DNA of 64,000 nucleotides from Fragilariopsis cylindrus CCMP1102 (Eukaryota; Bacillariophyta; Bacillariophyceae; Bacillariales; Bacillariaceae): NCBI GenBank assembly GCA_900095095.1, contig FMBT01000434.1, forward strand, positions 1-64,000, written 5' to 3'. How positions within the stretch are numbered: position 1 is the stretch's first letter; each line of letters begins with the position of its first letter. A program made the translations under genes and the position numbers. Of this stretch, positions 1 to 12,073 are shown piece by piece. Below the pieces are notes generated by a model. That model saw only the letters and a program-made list of their open reading frames with translations. It had not been told where the DNA came from and searched no databases.

Positions 1-1075
1 ACCACAGTAGATATCACAACTGTGGGATATAATGAAGGAAGGATTAATGGGGGGTCGGTATCAGCAGCCATGCTAAAGATTAGGGGACAACCAGGTATGG
101 AGAGGTATAACTTACTAATAGATGAACAAGTGGAAGTAGAATGGGACAATCTACTGAGGGGAAAGTTTTCAAAACAATGGAAATTCCAACAGAAAGCATA
201 TAATATAAACAGAGGGAAATTAAGGCAACCAAAGCTGTATGCTACAGTGCAAAGGAATAAGAAACAAAAAGCTGCAACTGACAAAACCAAATCAAAGAGG
301 AAGAACCGAACAGAACAGAAACTTTCCATGCTTTCTTCCAAGCTATCATCTCCATAGTACAAGAGATATGGATGGACAGATGCATTGATAGAGACAAACC
401 AAGCAGTACTAGGGGAGAGAATAGTAGCAGAATATGATTCCTTATCAAAGAAAGTAACACACATACATGTACACACTGAGAGAAATGGTACTACCAGAGG
501 ATGAACTAAAGATATACTATGAATTGCTAGACTCAAGAATAGAAGATACAAACCAACAAATGAAAAAATGGCTAACCAGATGGAGACCGGTTGTAGATCA
601 CAGCATGAAAAGAGTGAAGGAGCTAGCAAAAGACAACAGTAAACCCATATGGAAACACTTCACAGCAAACAAACCAGCCAAGACTAAGGTATCAAGGAAA
701 ATGCTAACAAGAACACAAACAAAGAAAATGTCAGACAACCCACTGACAAATGTGTACACCAGACTACAAAAGAAAGGATCATCAGTGTGTGATTTTGTCC
801 ATATTTTAATGCTAAATAAGACAAGCTTGTAAGTAATTTTTGCAATGAGCCAAATAATCACACACAATCACGCACACACATCATATGTGTTCATTAAATA
901 TTTATTTCACTGGAAAAATGTATCATAACATGTGAAACAACGTTATATAAATGCATGCACAGAAATCTAAAGAAACAAAAAACAGGTAGTATGTTGCGCA
1001 TATTTGATTGGTGGGATGGGGCAACTGTTATTTCAATTTATGTACATGGTCAAAGTGGTGGTAGGTGGTAGGATG
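1..1075 (+). mobile_element. Decayed mobile element, copy 1 (3' coding part plus tail)
   Basis: Open fragments at about 22-357 and 467-832 encode Lys/Arg-rich sequence that is not a host family I recognise. The second half (from about 380) recurs in diverged form at 2379-2773. The AT-rich tail that follows (833-1075) recurs at 16735-16955. Repetition at three places with decay is what supports a mobile origin. The stretch contains an 'IWMDRC'-like motif of the kind I associate with the tail of diatom mobile-element polyproteins, but no reverse transcriptase, integrase or transposase core is visible, so the class stays open. It is truncated by the window edge and looks broken in several places. 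Confidence 0.5.
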
Positions 1076-2378
1076 CTATACAAGGGACATCTTCAGATAG
1101 ATACTAAATTTCTTAATCTAGAATGTGCCCAAGCAACTGAACAGGAATAAATGGTTTATATTATAATATGCCCCCCAAAAGTTTACAAACCTTCAAAAAA
1201 CAATTAGATGGCACATCACACCACATTATGTGTTGAGTGTGTTAATTTTGTGTACAGGCTTGGGGATCTGAATCTGTTGTGTATATTATTATAACAGTTA
1301 GAGCTATGCAGAATTTTATGAATATGTGAAGGTGGTATGATAACAATGAAGAAGGTTTTCAATATGTGGAAAGGGCTTGTTGGTAATGGTTATTGTTGTT
1401 GAAGTAGTATCAAACAAATGGCTTCAATGACTATTGTGCCACCAGTACAGTAGTACCACACAATCATTACACAACATGTTATAATACACAACACTCAAAC
1501 TAAAAAATGTGCATCCATACTATGTTGTATCCACGATAAGTGACCCCTATGCTATCTTAGCTTCAGTAATAGTAAATTGTACAAGGTCTTTGGAACCTGA
1601 GAAAACAATCCCCCACCCAGTAAATCCCTAGGCAAGTTCCAATCTTTCCCAGCAAGCCCAAACTCCAAACTCTGTTCAATATACACCAAGAATTGGTGCA
1701 GTATGTATATGACCCTCACTTCATCGCCAGTATAATATGACAGAGCTTCTGTTGGATTTGCATATCCTGACTAGTAGGGGGCACTTCTCTATAAGTCTGG
1801 TCTCATTATGTCTCCCCATGTCCATTTATTATCTTCACTAACTGACTCTCACCCATCTGAACTACCAGTGGACCCTCATTCCCAACACTTGTAAATACCA
1901 ACTTTAGACATACTATCTCTATATTGTGCATGGTCCTTGAGTGTTTTCCTTTTACACAGAAGAGCATGAAAAGGCAATTGCAGCATGTATGTATATAGTT
2001 GCAGGAGGAACAGAGAGGACACTCGGTATCCTACAAGATTCCTTGCACATCATTAATATTGTGTGCTTAATAATTTTATACTAAAAAGTGCAGAAAAAAG
2101 AAGTGGGTAGGTGCTGTGGTGCGGGTGGCATCATATGATGTACAATAACCTCTCTATGTGAAAACAGATGCCAACAAGCATTTGACCTACTCCAACATAA
2201 CACGCTTACACTTGTGTAGGGTAGTTGGCATGGCGGCATGGCGGCATGGTATACTCTCTTAATAGAAAAGAGTATATACATATTCAGCTCTCTCAACAAT
2301 TTGAGGTAGTATTCAAAATTCTGTACTGCACTGCAGTGGATAATAATGCTTTCACTCTGTGATTTGTATGTTTTTTTT
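1076..2378. other. Gene-free stretch between two element copies
   Basis: No open frame with a recognisable product on either strand. Weak short frames with in-frame stops suggest decayed repeat DNA. I see nothing else here. Confidence 0.5.
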
Positions 2379-2773
2379 TTGGGGTGCATTGACAGGAACA
2401 TGCCAGTAGTAGGAGACAGAATTGTTGCAGAATATGATGCACTGTCTAAAAGGGTTGCACAACTGTAAACAATGCGAGAAATGGTCTTACCGGAAGATGT
2501 AATGAAAATATTTGAAGAACCACTAGACCTGAAATTAGAAGCTACTAACCAACAGCTGAAGAAATGACTACTAAGATTAGATGGAGACCGGTCATTGACC
2601 ATAGTACGAAGAGGGTTACAAAAATGGCACAGACAAGGAGCACACCTACATTTAGACACTTCATGGCTGACAAACCAACCAAGACAAAAGTCACACGGCG
2701 AGTGACCACCAGAAAACATGACCTCCCAAAGAGAATGATGAACAACCCTCTGACAAACATATATATTCACTAG
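2379..2773 (+). repeat. Decayed mobile element, copy 2
   Basis: This is a diverged second copy of the segment at about 380-770. Shared peptides include 'REMVLPED', 'RWRPV.DHS.KRV' and 'NPLTN.Y'. The tail seen after copy 1 does not follow here. It is clearly broken and is treated as a fossil. Confidence 0.6.
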
Positions 2774-3052
2774 GACCAAATCAAGTTGGTCAACTAGTAC
2801 AGCCCTTGATGCTATGAGGAAAACGTTGCACAAAGAATGTAATCACTAGAATGTTTAAAACACTAGGTAAAAAAAGATCAACAAGTAGAGTACATCCTGT
2901 AATGGAAGTGGAGGGGAAGTGGAGGCCCAGTGCATTGCAGATACATTTGGCGACACACCTACGTAAACAACGTACTAATACAGATTAAAACCTAGGTGGT
3001 TTGACCATTGTCTCACTAGCCTTTCTAAGGAGGTAAGGAACAAAGCGGCAGT

Positions 3053-3260
3053 GTTGTTTTGTTTTGTGTACCAATTTGCTGCGACGCCGAGATAATTTGA
3101 CTTGACTTGATACAATTGGGTCCAACTTTGACCTGTTTATTATCTATCTATATTTAATTCAATCTTACCAGTAGTTGAATTGATGGTCATTAGAGCTACA
3201 GTACTATTACAAAAGAAAAACTACAACAAGAGGCAGAGAGGAGCTACAGTAGTTGCACAT
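3053..3260 (+). repeat. Dispersed ~200-bp repeat, inverted partner of 11841-12073
   Basis: Read forward, this stretch aligns over its whole length with the reverse complement of 11841-12073. Shared blocks include 'tttgtgtaccaatttg', 'tttgacttgacttgat', 'tttattatctatctat' and 'agtcattagagct' (here 'ggtcattagagct'). Both copies lie about 500 bp upstream of a gene (3757 forward; 11338 reverse) and have the same orientation relative to that gene. It could be a small non-autonomous element or a duplicated upstream region. Confidence 0.7.
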
Positions 3261-3756
3261 CTCATTTTTTTAACTTCTTTTAGTGTTCATTCACTAGTGT
3301 CTCGTGTCTCGTTCATTTCACTATTATTATTTCTTCATTATTCGCGTTTGTTAAAATTTTCACCATAGCGCGTCATAAAGTTAGCGGTGCACGGATGAAG
3401 TACTGAATCAATCCAGGACTGCTTCACATAAAAACGACACAAACCGACAACAGAAAAAAAATCCACCGTGATGAGAACAACTTGGCGATCTCTCAGCATC
3501 GTGGATGATGATACAGTAACGGCTAGTATACAATCAGGTTTGTTCATTTCGCTAGCCGCCTAAGCATGCGATGATGTGACAAGTAAAAACACAAAACCTC
3601 GTCGTGGGTACGGTAACATATACGGCATGAAAGGAAGGATTTGTGTATTCATAATTTTAATTTACGAATCAATCGAATCGAATCAATCAATCAGCCACTT
3701 TGCAATACTTCTTAAACAACCCACTGTCGACCCATCAAGGATCATTCAATTTCCCG

Positions 3757-4728
3757 ATGCAACAACATCCGCCACCTCAGAGACCGACTTTCTGCAATAG
3801 CAACAGCTTTGACCAGCAGCGCCGACAACAACAACAACAGCAACAACAGCAATCTCCATATTCCACGATGATACCCCGTGACACTACTACATCCGCAGCT
3901 CAGCACCGCTCGCCATCGCACTTCGGGACGATGACTACTTTGACTGCCCCAACACAGGACCATCCATGTATCGATTACTACGTTGAACCAAAACGACATG
4001 ATGGTTCATTTGATTATCATAGTCAGAATCATGACGCTCATCAGGGGCGGAATAATCATCGAAATGAATATCAACAAGTCAATCGTGGCCAAGAGGATCA
4101 ACGCGATCCTTCCAATACGATGCGTCGTCGTTATGGACACCATCCTGTTGCAATACCTGAGGACGAGGGAAAGTACAATGATAACACTCGAGATCAGCAA
4201 CAACAACAAAACAAAACCATTTTTGGTAGATTTCAACCTTATCTGTATTTATTCGGTGTGACGATGATAGGCATGTTCGCTTATTACGTTTGGACAGTAG
4301 TCATTCCCTACCTCTTCCAAGTAGTTTTTCCGATGATTTTCAATCTGTTATGTATTTTATTTGCATGTTCCATCGTGGCATGCATGGGGTGGCTTCTATA
4401 TTCGAGGACGGCAACGGCAAGCACCACCACCAGTGCTACTGGTTGGACTTCAGCATTGGCATCACCGGTAGCATCACCACCACCAACAAAGAAAATCAAA
4501 TCGAAACGTCGGGCGACCAAATCGAAACGCAAAGATCGGGATCGGGAAGTGGCTCGTGAAAACGCTAGGCGCAGTATTAATGCACAACGCGAAGCCCAAC
4601 AAAAGAAGTCAGAAGATTCTCGTGGAGAGCAACGACCGATTCCACCAGATATCTCCGGATTGACACAACAAGAGGAACAACGAGTCTACCAAGAATATTG
4701 GTTCGACAATATGAAATACTTAGGTTAA
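3757..4728 (+). CDS. Hypothetical membrane protein with two adjacent transmembrane helices
   Basis: The ATG at 3757 opens a 323-residue frame; an in-frame extension reaches back to 3700 but has no ATG. The N-terminal half is low-complexity, rich in Gln, His, Pro and Asn. Two closely spaced hydrophobic helices follow at about residues 160-205 (around 'YLYLFGVTMIGMFAYYVW' and 'IFNLLCILFACSIVACMGWL'). A basic, coiled segment ('KKIKSKRRATKSKRKDRDRE') comes next, and the end is acidic/aromatic. The topology suggests a hairpin anchor with both ends on the same side. I do not recognise the family. It converges on the gene at 4943-6211. No intron is needed. Confidence 0.7.
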   Translation: MQQHPPPQRPTFCNSNSFDQQRRQQQQQQQQQSPYSTMIPRDTTTSAAQHRSPSHFGTMTTLTAPTQDHPCIDYYVEPKRHDGSFDYHSQNHDAHQGRNNHRNEYQQVNRGQEDQRDPSNTMRRRYGHHPVAIPEDEGKYNDNTRDQQQQQNKTIFGRFQPYLYLFGVTMIGMFAYYVWTVVIPYLFQVVFPMIFNLLCILFACSIVACMGWLLYSRTATASTTTSATGWTSALASPVASPPPTKKIKSKRRATKSKRKDRDREVARENARRSINAQREAQQKKSEDSRGEQRPIPPDISGLTQQEEQRVYQEYWFDNMKYLG

Positions 4729-4942
4729 AAAAGCAGATAATATATATGTTACGTTGATGGATTGTAAATAATAGTAAATTAGATGTATTAATTTCTTCAT
4801 TGTAGATTTCTTCTTTGAATAAAGATGACGGGGTGCATGGAAGAAAGGAAGGCAATAGTACAGTAGCAGTAGTAGCTGTAGTAGTAGGACGCTGCGTAAA
4901 TTTTGTAATTGAAACGGAGAGGATGCAATCGAAACATTCTTA

Positions 4943-6211
4943 TTATTCATCAGTTCTATCGTTTTCTATTCCACTACCATTACCACTCCCTTTATTATTA
5001 GCAACTTTCAATACAGCACGTTTCACTTTTCTAGCACCGGATTCAAATGCATCTTCCACTGCATTTAATGCAGGATAATTTAATACGAAGAACTTGGTAC
5101 GTTCCCGTTGACTTCTTATTTTCGATACTTGTTTTTTTGTTTTACTGATATCAGCGGAGGTAAAGCCATTTAATTTTAATAAATTACGACGTTGGAAATG
5201 ATTTAAATGGAATTGTTGTCTCGTTCGTGTGGAGGGACGAAAATTTTCATAATCTTCTACTTTGATATCTGCTAATTCTTCATAATCCCAATCCAATTGG
5301 ACCGGAGTACCATAGGTACAGGATGGATTATCCCCCATTGTTTGACTATGTTCACGGATTTTAATTGTACCAAATGATATACGTCTCTTCATCGCACCTC
5401 CCACAAAACTGGAGGAAGATGAATTTTCACTTTCCTTTTCATCAGCAAATTTCGCAGTTGTTGTTGTTGCTGCAACAGGCTGTTTTTCTTCTTCTTCTTC
5501 TACTTCATTCTCAAGATAAACAGGACGGACAAAAACTGGTTCCGATGATACACGAAATAGTCCTCTACTAGTGGACTTTTTCATACCTCCTCCACCAGTA
5601 CCAGTACCATCACCTACTGCTTTTGAAAAAATATCAGGTTTTGGTAATACACGATTGTATTCTTTTCGTTCGAAATCCAGTGGTATACCGACGTCCTTCT
5701 TACCATACGCAGATCCTCTTCGTAAGGAAGATTTCTTGCCGCCGTTGTTGCTTCCAGACGATCGTCTTCTAACAGCAGCAGCGAGCGCTTCACTATTCTT
5801 ATCTTCTAATAATGCTACTTGCTCTTGTTCTCGAAGTTCTTTCTGTCTATTTTTTTCTTTTGTTTCTGCCTGTTCATAGTCGGATGATCCTTCTTGGAAT
5901 TGGACACTATCATTATTATGATGATCCTCATCTTCGTCATCGATATTAAAGAATCCAAAATCATCTGGATCTTCTTCCACAGTGTGTTCAGTGGGAGTAT
6001 TTTCCACTGCACAAGATGGATTACCTTCCTTGTTGTGATCTTCACATTCGTCAACTCCGTGTACTCCTTCTTCTTCTTCATCGTCGTGTTCGTGTTCGTG
6101 TTCATGATGTGTTTCTAAGTTACTGATTTCACTAATTTGCATCGGAAAATTTCGTGATAACGATGATTCATGAAGTCGTCGTATCTCCGGCGTGCTGGTA
6201 ACTCTTCTCAT
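4943..6211 (-). CDS. Diatom-specific protein with the 'IRE...GDNPSC..G.PVQL.W' motif
   Basis: The protein has 422 residues and begins at an ATG. The N-terminal two thirds is acidic low-complexity sequence with His/Glu/Asp runs. The C-terminal third carries a motif block that I associate with a large stramenopile family of unknown function: 'ISFGTIKIREHSQTMGDNPS', then 'PVQLDWDYEE', then a basic helical stretch ('RRNLLKLNGFTSADI...RSQRERTK'). No membrane span or signal peptide is visible. A role cannot be assigned. Similar proteins are expanded in diatoms (family knowledge). It is convergent with the 3757-4728 gene, with 214 bp between the stop codons. Confidence 0.75.
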   Translation of the reverse strand: MRRVTSTPEIRRLHESSLSRNFPMQISEISNLETHHEHEHEHDDEEEEGVHGVDECEDHNKEGNPSCAVENTPTEHTVEEDPDDFGFFNIDDEDEDHHNNDSVQFQEGSSDYEQAETKEKNRQKELREQEQVALLEDKNSEALAAAVRRRSSGSNNGGKKSSLRRGSAYGKKDVGIPLDFERKEYNRVLPKPDIFSKAVGDGTGTGGGGMKKSTSRGLFRVSSEPVFVRPVYLENEVEEEEEKQPVAATTTTAKFADEKESENSSSSSFVGGAMKRRISFGTIKIREHSQTMGDNPSCTYGTPVQLDWDYEELADIKVEDYENFRPSTRTRQQFHLNHFQRRNLLKLNGFTSADISKTKKQVSKIRSQRERTKFFVLNYPALNAVEDAFESGARKVKRAVLKVANNKGSGNGSGIENDRTDE

Positions 6212-7281
6212 CTTGTTGCTATTAGTATTAGTATTAGTATTATTATTATTACTATTATTATATCTTAGTTTATTGTATGGGTTTTACTTCGTTATGTTAG
6301 GCGTTATTGTAGGCTTGATGATGAGACGGAAAGAGATGAGTATAAATATAGATCGTATTGCAACTGCAGGTTGTACTTGTACAACGGCGTATATGATGCT
6401 AGCAGTATCAAAAAGGTTGAGCAGTGTTTGGCTATCAATGTTATTTTGTTTGAGCGGAGCGAAGATGATCTGACGAATTGTGATTTAGTATGGCCTACAA
6501 TGTACAATGGATGGAACATCCGTCACTGACTGCTACAAAGAATAACACAACTACTTTCGTGCCAACAGAATCAATCGATCGCTTCCTTTCATATACCTTG
6601 AAGATCAACGAATTCCGTATAATTAATTATTTGAAGTGCTTCCTAATTCTCAATTCGATCCGGAGCAATCACATCAGTGAACGTGAACTTATCTTAGTCC
6701 CAAAAAAAAGTGGGCCACTGACGAAAAAGAAATGACACAAACAGCAGGCGTAATTCCGAAGTTCTGGCTGCATCAACAAATTCGGAAAATTCTAAAAACA
6801 AATTCTGAAAAAATCGACGAAGTTGTAAAACCTGAAAAATAGTTATTAAGTAAAATACATAAATGATAAAATTAACAAAAACAAAATATTTATTATTGCA
6901 TAAAGAATGCATCAACAGTATGATGAAAGATAAAATTCTAAAAATGAAAGGATATCAAGTACCGGTACTTTAGTTAGTACGTGCCCTCTCATTCTTCGCT
7001 TTGATTTTGATTTTGTTTGAGTCCAACATTTTTGACTTGACTCAATCGAATCAATCAAAATCATTTTCACTCTCGATATCTTTTCTGCTCTCTTCACATC
7101 ATGATCATCTGAATGAATCAATCAATTACCGGTAATCTCTACATTTTGCCGATTGCCGATAAAACTTTTTGTTCAACACCCCCCCCCCCCCCCCGCCAAG
7201 AGCAATCACCCATACTGTAAACTTATTCACAAGGAACAATTAAATTAACGAAAGATTACCTTAACCACATAGTATTGATAC
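6212..7281. other. Intergenic region with a C16 run
   Basis: This lies between the divergently read genes at 6211 (reverse) and 7282 (forward), so it should hold both promoters. It contains trinucleotide 'att/agt' repeats near 6215-6260 and an uninterrupted run of 16 C at 7179-7194, about 90 bp before the downstream ATG. No further gene is seen. Confidence 0.6.
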
Positions 7282-9822
7282 ATGTCGTTCCGTCTCCTTG
7301 GAACGACGACGGCAAGGTTGCTACGTAGCAGCACTGCAACTGCTACTAGCACATCTGCTTCACCCAGCGCCGTTTCTTCTTCTTCCTCCTTCTCCTCCTC
7401 TTCTTCGACAACGGCAGCAGCAGCAGCATTGGCAGTTGGTAGTAGCAATAGTGTAGGATGCAACAGCAACAGCAGCGTATTAGCTGGTGATCAAGCACGC
7501 AGTAGAGGATTAGTAGGAATAGGAATAGGATCCATCGCGGCGACGTTGGTACTCCTAGTAGGTGCTGCATCTTCTTCTTCATCGTTGAATTTGTTATCCT
7601 CGTCGTCGTCTTCGGCGGGCGAGGATGAGGAAGGAAAAGATGACAATGAAGTAGAAACAAAAAGCAGCAGACATACTATTTGGGAAACAGCAACACCAAA
7701 GTTTTAATTCTGATTCGCATAACTATGTTTTCTTTCCTCGTCTATCCCTATTGAAAAATTGGATGCACATGACATCATATGTCGACACATCTACAACTAT
7801 GTGCGAAGCGCCAACTAAAAGTAATAACATCAACGACGGCAATGAACGACGTGATCAACAACAACAACGCAATAACAGTAATAATAATAATAAGATCAAT
7901 ACTATTCGAAATAAGAATCGACGACGGATGACGAATGTTGGACGGTTTTCTTTAGTTTAGTGAAACTGCACGTAATCCCTCTGTTCCTGTTTTAGTATTA
8001 GCCATGACGGGCAAACCATTAAAGTCAGAGGACTTTCGTCGTTTGTATCAACAAAAAAAAGTATCCGAAAAACATCCAAGATTTGGCAGCACGATTAGAT
8101 TCCACGAAAACACATTTCGTCTTTGATAACGGCGACGATGATGATCGCGAAACGAACGATAACAATGAGATTGTGTATTATGGTGGTAGAGCGTCAGTTG
8201 TCAAGAAGGACAATGTCCGTGAACTTTTATTTCCAGCAATACCCATTGCAGAATTGAAAGATAGGATTAACGATGCAGCATTATACGAACCCCTCGATTT
8301 GAAATATACGGCTATGGGAAGCGTGGACGGCAACAGGAGGATCTATTGGACAATCAGGTGCTATAACATCACAACAAAAAGGAGAAGGAGAAGGGAAAGC
8401 GCAGGACGAGAATGATGTTGAATCATTGTTATTATTTCGTGCTCATCATTGTATGGCGGACGGGGTATCACTTGGAGCACTATTTGGTGACCTTATGGAT
8501 GAAGGACCAGAATTTCAAGAAAAAATTAAACGACAGATCAAAATTTTCAAACAAAAGAAGAAAAAGACGCCATGGTGGAAAAGACTATTATTTGGATTGT
8601 ATTATTGGATTTGGGGTACAATCCAAGCTTTGATGTATCAAGTATATTTGTTTAGTATATCTTGGTATGAGGGATGGATGTCTCCACACGACGATCCGTG
8701 GGTGGTATTACAAACAATTTATGACGAAAAACAACAACAAAAACGATCGCAGCAACAACAACAACAACAGCAACAGCATCCACCACGAAGTTTGTCATGG
8801 GCGACAGTAGCACCCGTTGATGAAGTTAAAAAAGTAGCCGACTTTTATTCTCGACAGCAGCAGCAGGATAACGGCGGCGGCAAAAAAAAGTCCTCTCGAA
8901 TAACTATCAACGATGTATTTTGTAGTTGCGTTAGCGCCGCTATCATTAAACAACTAAAATATCATCGATCAGTAAATCCCGAGTTGGCATCATCATCGTC
9001 GAACTCGACCTCGAACTCGAACTCGAAGAAACAACTGTCGTTACCGTATATGAATTTAATCATGCCGGTACATCTTCAGGGTGGGATCTTACTCCCAGGT
9101 AAGTAGAACGAATTGTTGTAGACTCTGATAATGGAATGAAAATAAAGTAATCTGAATTTGCAATTCACAAACAACATACACCTAACACAAACAATATATA
9201 TATTACTTCTACTCCTCTAGGTCAAAGTATGGGAAATAAAATCGGTGCAATGGTATCACGAATACCAGGAGAAAATCTTGGACATGACGATGATGTCAAT
9301 GATAATGAACATAATGATCCCGCAATATTAGCACAAGAACGATTGATTCAAGTCCATCGGGTATTAAATGAACGCAAACAAACCCCTGCCGCTGTTCTTT
9401 CTTATTTGGCAGCTGGTATAATGGGACGTATATCGCCATCATCGGCATCATCAGCATCAGCATCAGCTTCTGGTAATAATAATGTTGATGATGATACAAG
9501 TAGTAGTAGTACATATTCTGTTGGTTCAACATCGTCGTCATGGACGCCCTGGTTATTCCGCAAGGCACATGCCAATGCCAGTGTCGTGGTCACGAATGTA
9601 CGTGGACCAGAATCCTGTGTGCATTTAGAGGGACGATCAATACGTGCATTTTTAGGATTTTTACCATTACCTGCCGGTGTACCAATTGGATTGGTGGTGG
9701 GTTCGTACAATAATGAAATCACATTAACGGTAACAGCGGAAGAATATGCAGTCCCCGATGCCGATAAATTTTTAGGTTGGGTCCAAGAGGAATATGAACT
9801 ATTAAAACGACGTAGTAGCTAG
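7282..9822 (+). CDS. WS/DGAT-like acyltransferase (wax ester synthase/diacylglycerol acyltransferase), frame broken in this sequence
   Basis: The catalytic motif HHxxxDG is present as 'HHCMADGVS' near 8441. Around it are family-typical blocks: 'RLWEAW' just after 8318, 'MTGKPL' at 8004, and a C-terminal half with 'NASVVVTNVRGPES' and 'GVPIGLVVGSYN'. The family moves acyl groups from acyl-CoA to alcohols or diacylglycerol for storage lipids. The N-terminus (ATG 7282) has a Ser-rich stretch and one hydrophobic helix near residues 76-95, suggesting membrane anchoring. A 122-bp intron (9099-9220, GTAAGT...CTAG) joins 'LLPG' to 'QSMGNK'. Between 7282 and 8320 coding passes through successive frames at about 7703, 7951, 8084 and 8318. 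Each step is explained by one extra base, which would give 804 residues. It is either a young pseudogene or carries consensus errors. Confidence 0.65.
9099..9220 (+). other. Intron of the WS/DGAT-like gene
   Basis: A GTAAGT donor and a CTCCTCTAG acceptor flank 122 bp with in-frame stops. Removal restores the frame across 'P-G-Q-S-M', with the split in a glycine codon. Confidence 0.8.
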
Positions 9823-9988
9823 CAGTGTCTAGAAAATATAATATACAATAGTATATAGTTTAATATGTGATCTAATAATATTATCAAGTCAAAAGTTAAT
9901 CATCTAAAATAATATACTGCAAAAAAATTCTTTCCGTTTCATTCTTCCCACCCTGATATATTTGGTATAATATCATACAGTAATTATG

Positions 9989-10030
9989 CCGTACCGTACC
10001 GTACCATACCGTACCATACCATACCGTACG
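9989..10030. repeat. Pentanucleotide microsatellite (gtacc/atacc)n
   Basis: About eight alternating units of 'gtacc' and 'atacc' lie in the 3' flank between two convergent genes. The rest of 9823-10212 holds nothing recognisable. Confidence 0.8.
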
Positions 10031-10212
10031 CACGGCATGGTATGTGGGGGATAATCTTTTTGACTGTACAGTTCTTCTTTATAGAATTGTCTACTATTAT
10101 TTTTCTTTCATCGCTCAAATCGCCTCGTTCGGTCGGTCGCTTTTTTTTTAAATTTAAATTCGTCATCGTGTTGCTTCAATTAGAAACATAACACCCATAA
10201 TTCGTAATCCAT

Positions 10213-11338
10213 TCATACTAATAATTGAAATTTCTCACGTGGAACTTTGGTCGCTAATAGACCACCCAGATGTCCACCGAGCATTAATGCTGGTAATAAA
10301 TAAAGAGAAGCCTGACAACGTTCGAAGGTGATAATCCCTTCATAGTATTGAGAAATAATTACTGGTACATTAATCACAAAAAATAATAATTGCATATTCG
10401 CACGAAATACTTCTGGATGAATTTTTGCCCATCCAGCTTCTTTGGCATAAATTAAAAATGCGGGCCCGCCGGTACCAAAGGCACCCATTAAGGCACCACC
10501 TACAAATCCAGCAACAATAGCGGTTGGATTACGTGTCATCTTAGTATTATTATTATTATTATTATTTGATGATGATAGTAGAGATAATTTCTTACTGCTT
10601 GTCGTTTTCGTTTTCGTTGCTGCAGGATGATTAGGATTAAGATTTGGTACGGCGAGACTATTATTATTATTATGTGTATTATACCGATGTGTCAATGGTG
10701 ATAATTGTGATTCTGCATGTGGAATATTAGCAGAGATCGGTGATTTATTCAAAGAATGAGAGTCATCTTTTTTTTTCTTCAATGTTGTCATCAGTAGGAA
10801 AATCGTTTTCAATATCTAATGTTGATTCTAATTCTATTTCACTTGTTTTTCGTTTAATTACTTCTTTGCGTATTATATCGCTGCTGCGATCATTATTATG
10901 GTTACTGCTTTTCAGTTTCATTTTGCCCTCATCATCGTTGTTGTCATTATCATTATCATCATTTTTACTTTTTATCATTGTATAAACAATTAAAAATATA
11001 CCTAAGACACAATCAATAGCATTGGACGACCAGGATGTGACAATCCATAATCCAAATAGTATACCAAAGGGTGCAGTCATAAGTAATGGTTGTAATTCCG
11101 AGGGTGTACATGATTTATAGATGTGACATACTATAAATAAATTTAATGCGAGATGCATGGGTTGTAAGACACCGACTGCATCTTGTATGGAGGTAAATAA
11201 GGGAAAAAAGGACATCCAGACTAAGGAACAACCAAATCCTAATATACCTTCTACAATTGAACCAATAAATACTGCAATACTAGCAATAATTAAATGATCC
11301 ATTGTTCCACTACCATCATCATCATTACCATCACTCAT
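10213..11338 (-). CDS. TauE/SafE-family membrane transporter
   Basis: The ATG at 11338 begins a multi-helix protein of the TauE/SafE (sulfite exporter-like) family, anion transporters with two repeated four-helix halves. The first half shows 'FIGSIVEGILGFGCSLVWM', the second 'VAGFVGGALMGAFGTGGPAF' and 'GGHLGGLLATKVP'; the repeated Gly-rich 'G..GTGGP' signature is characteristic. An acidic/Asn-rich hydrophilic linker joins the halves. Inside that linker (10768-10776, nine T on the + strand) the frame changes by one base, so the gene appears as two overlapping open frames. Removing one base gives 374 residues. The annotated stop follows 'KFQLLV'; a further helix-like stretch ('NGLRIMGVMFLIEA') continues immediately in another frame, so the true C-terminus may be longer. 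The substrate is not predictable. Confidence 0.8.
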
Positions 11339-11840
11339 CTTTGTGTTGTGTTGTGCTTACTGTATTTGGTCTGGTCTTGACTTTGCCCTTGCCCTCGCCC
11401 TTATCTATTCTATTTTTGATGCTTTCGTTTGGATCTCTTCTTTCTGCTTGTCGATTCTGCTTGTCGATCTTTTCTTCCCTCTTCTTTTTCTTTGTCGCTG
11501 CGGGAATGTGTACGGTAGATGTGCTGTAGTTTTGCCTTTTCCGTGTGAGAACGAGCCCTGCCGATGACCTTGCTTGCTGTTTTTTTTGGAAGAATTTATT
11601 TTGAGGAACCCGAAGGTTAAAAGGAGCCTCGTGAATTCATTTCTACTAGTAGTAATACTGTACACGCGACAGTACGCGCGACACGCCACCACAACACTAG
11701 TACCGGTAGTGAAACTCCGAAACCAGTCGGACGAACGCAAAAAAAACTTCGTTTCACGAATACAATAAGACTGAAATTACCCTTCTTACGGTAAAGCAGG
11801 CCAGGTCGTAAGAAAAATGATATTACGGTTATGTATTTGC

Positions 11841-12073
11841 AACAACAAGCTTCTTCTCTCTTGTTGTCGTAAATCTTTCTTTTGGTAGTACCGTAGTAGC
11901 ATAGCAGCAGCTCTAATGACTATTCTATCCAGTAAAAATTGGATTAAGTATAGATAGATAGATAATAAACTAAACAGTTCCAAGCTAGTTGGATTCAATT
12001 AGTTGCACATCAAGTCAAGTCAAATTAAATTCTCTTGACGGCGCAACGCAAATTGGTACACAAAACAACAACA
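11841..12073 (-). repeat. Dispersed ~200-bp repeat, inverted partner of 3053-3260
   Basis: The reverse complement of this stretch aligns with 3053-3260. It lies about 500 bp upstream of the TauE/SafE start, in the same relative orientation as the other copy has to its gene. By eye, identity is roughly three quarters with small indels. Confidence 0.7.

Noticed and set aside
7282-7707. A separate small mitochondrial protein
   Set aside because: The N-terminus looks like a presequence, but coding continues past 7703 in the next frame into WS/DGAT sequence, so it is better read as the N-terminus of that gene.
7690-8330. Programmed +1 frameshifting as the main explanation
   Set aside because: Two of the four sites are not at stop codons, and similar single-base changes of both signs occur at homopolymers in other genes. 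Sequence error or gene decay is simpler.
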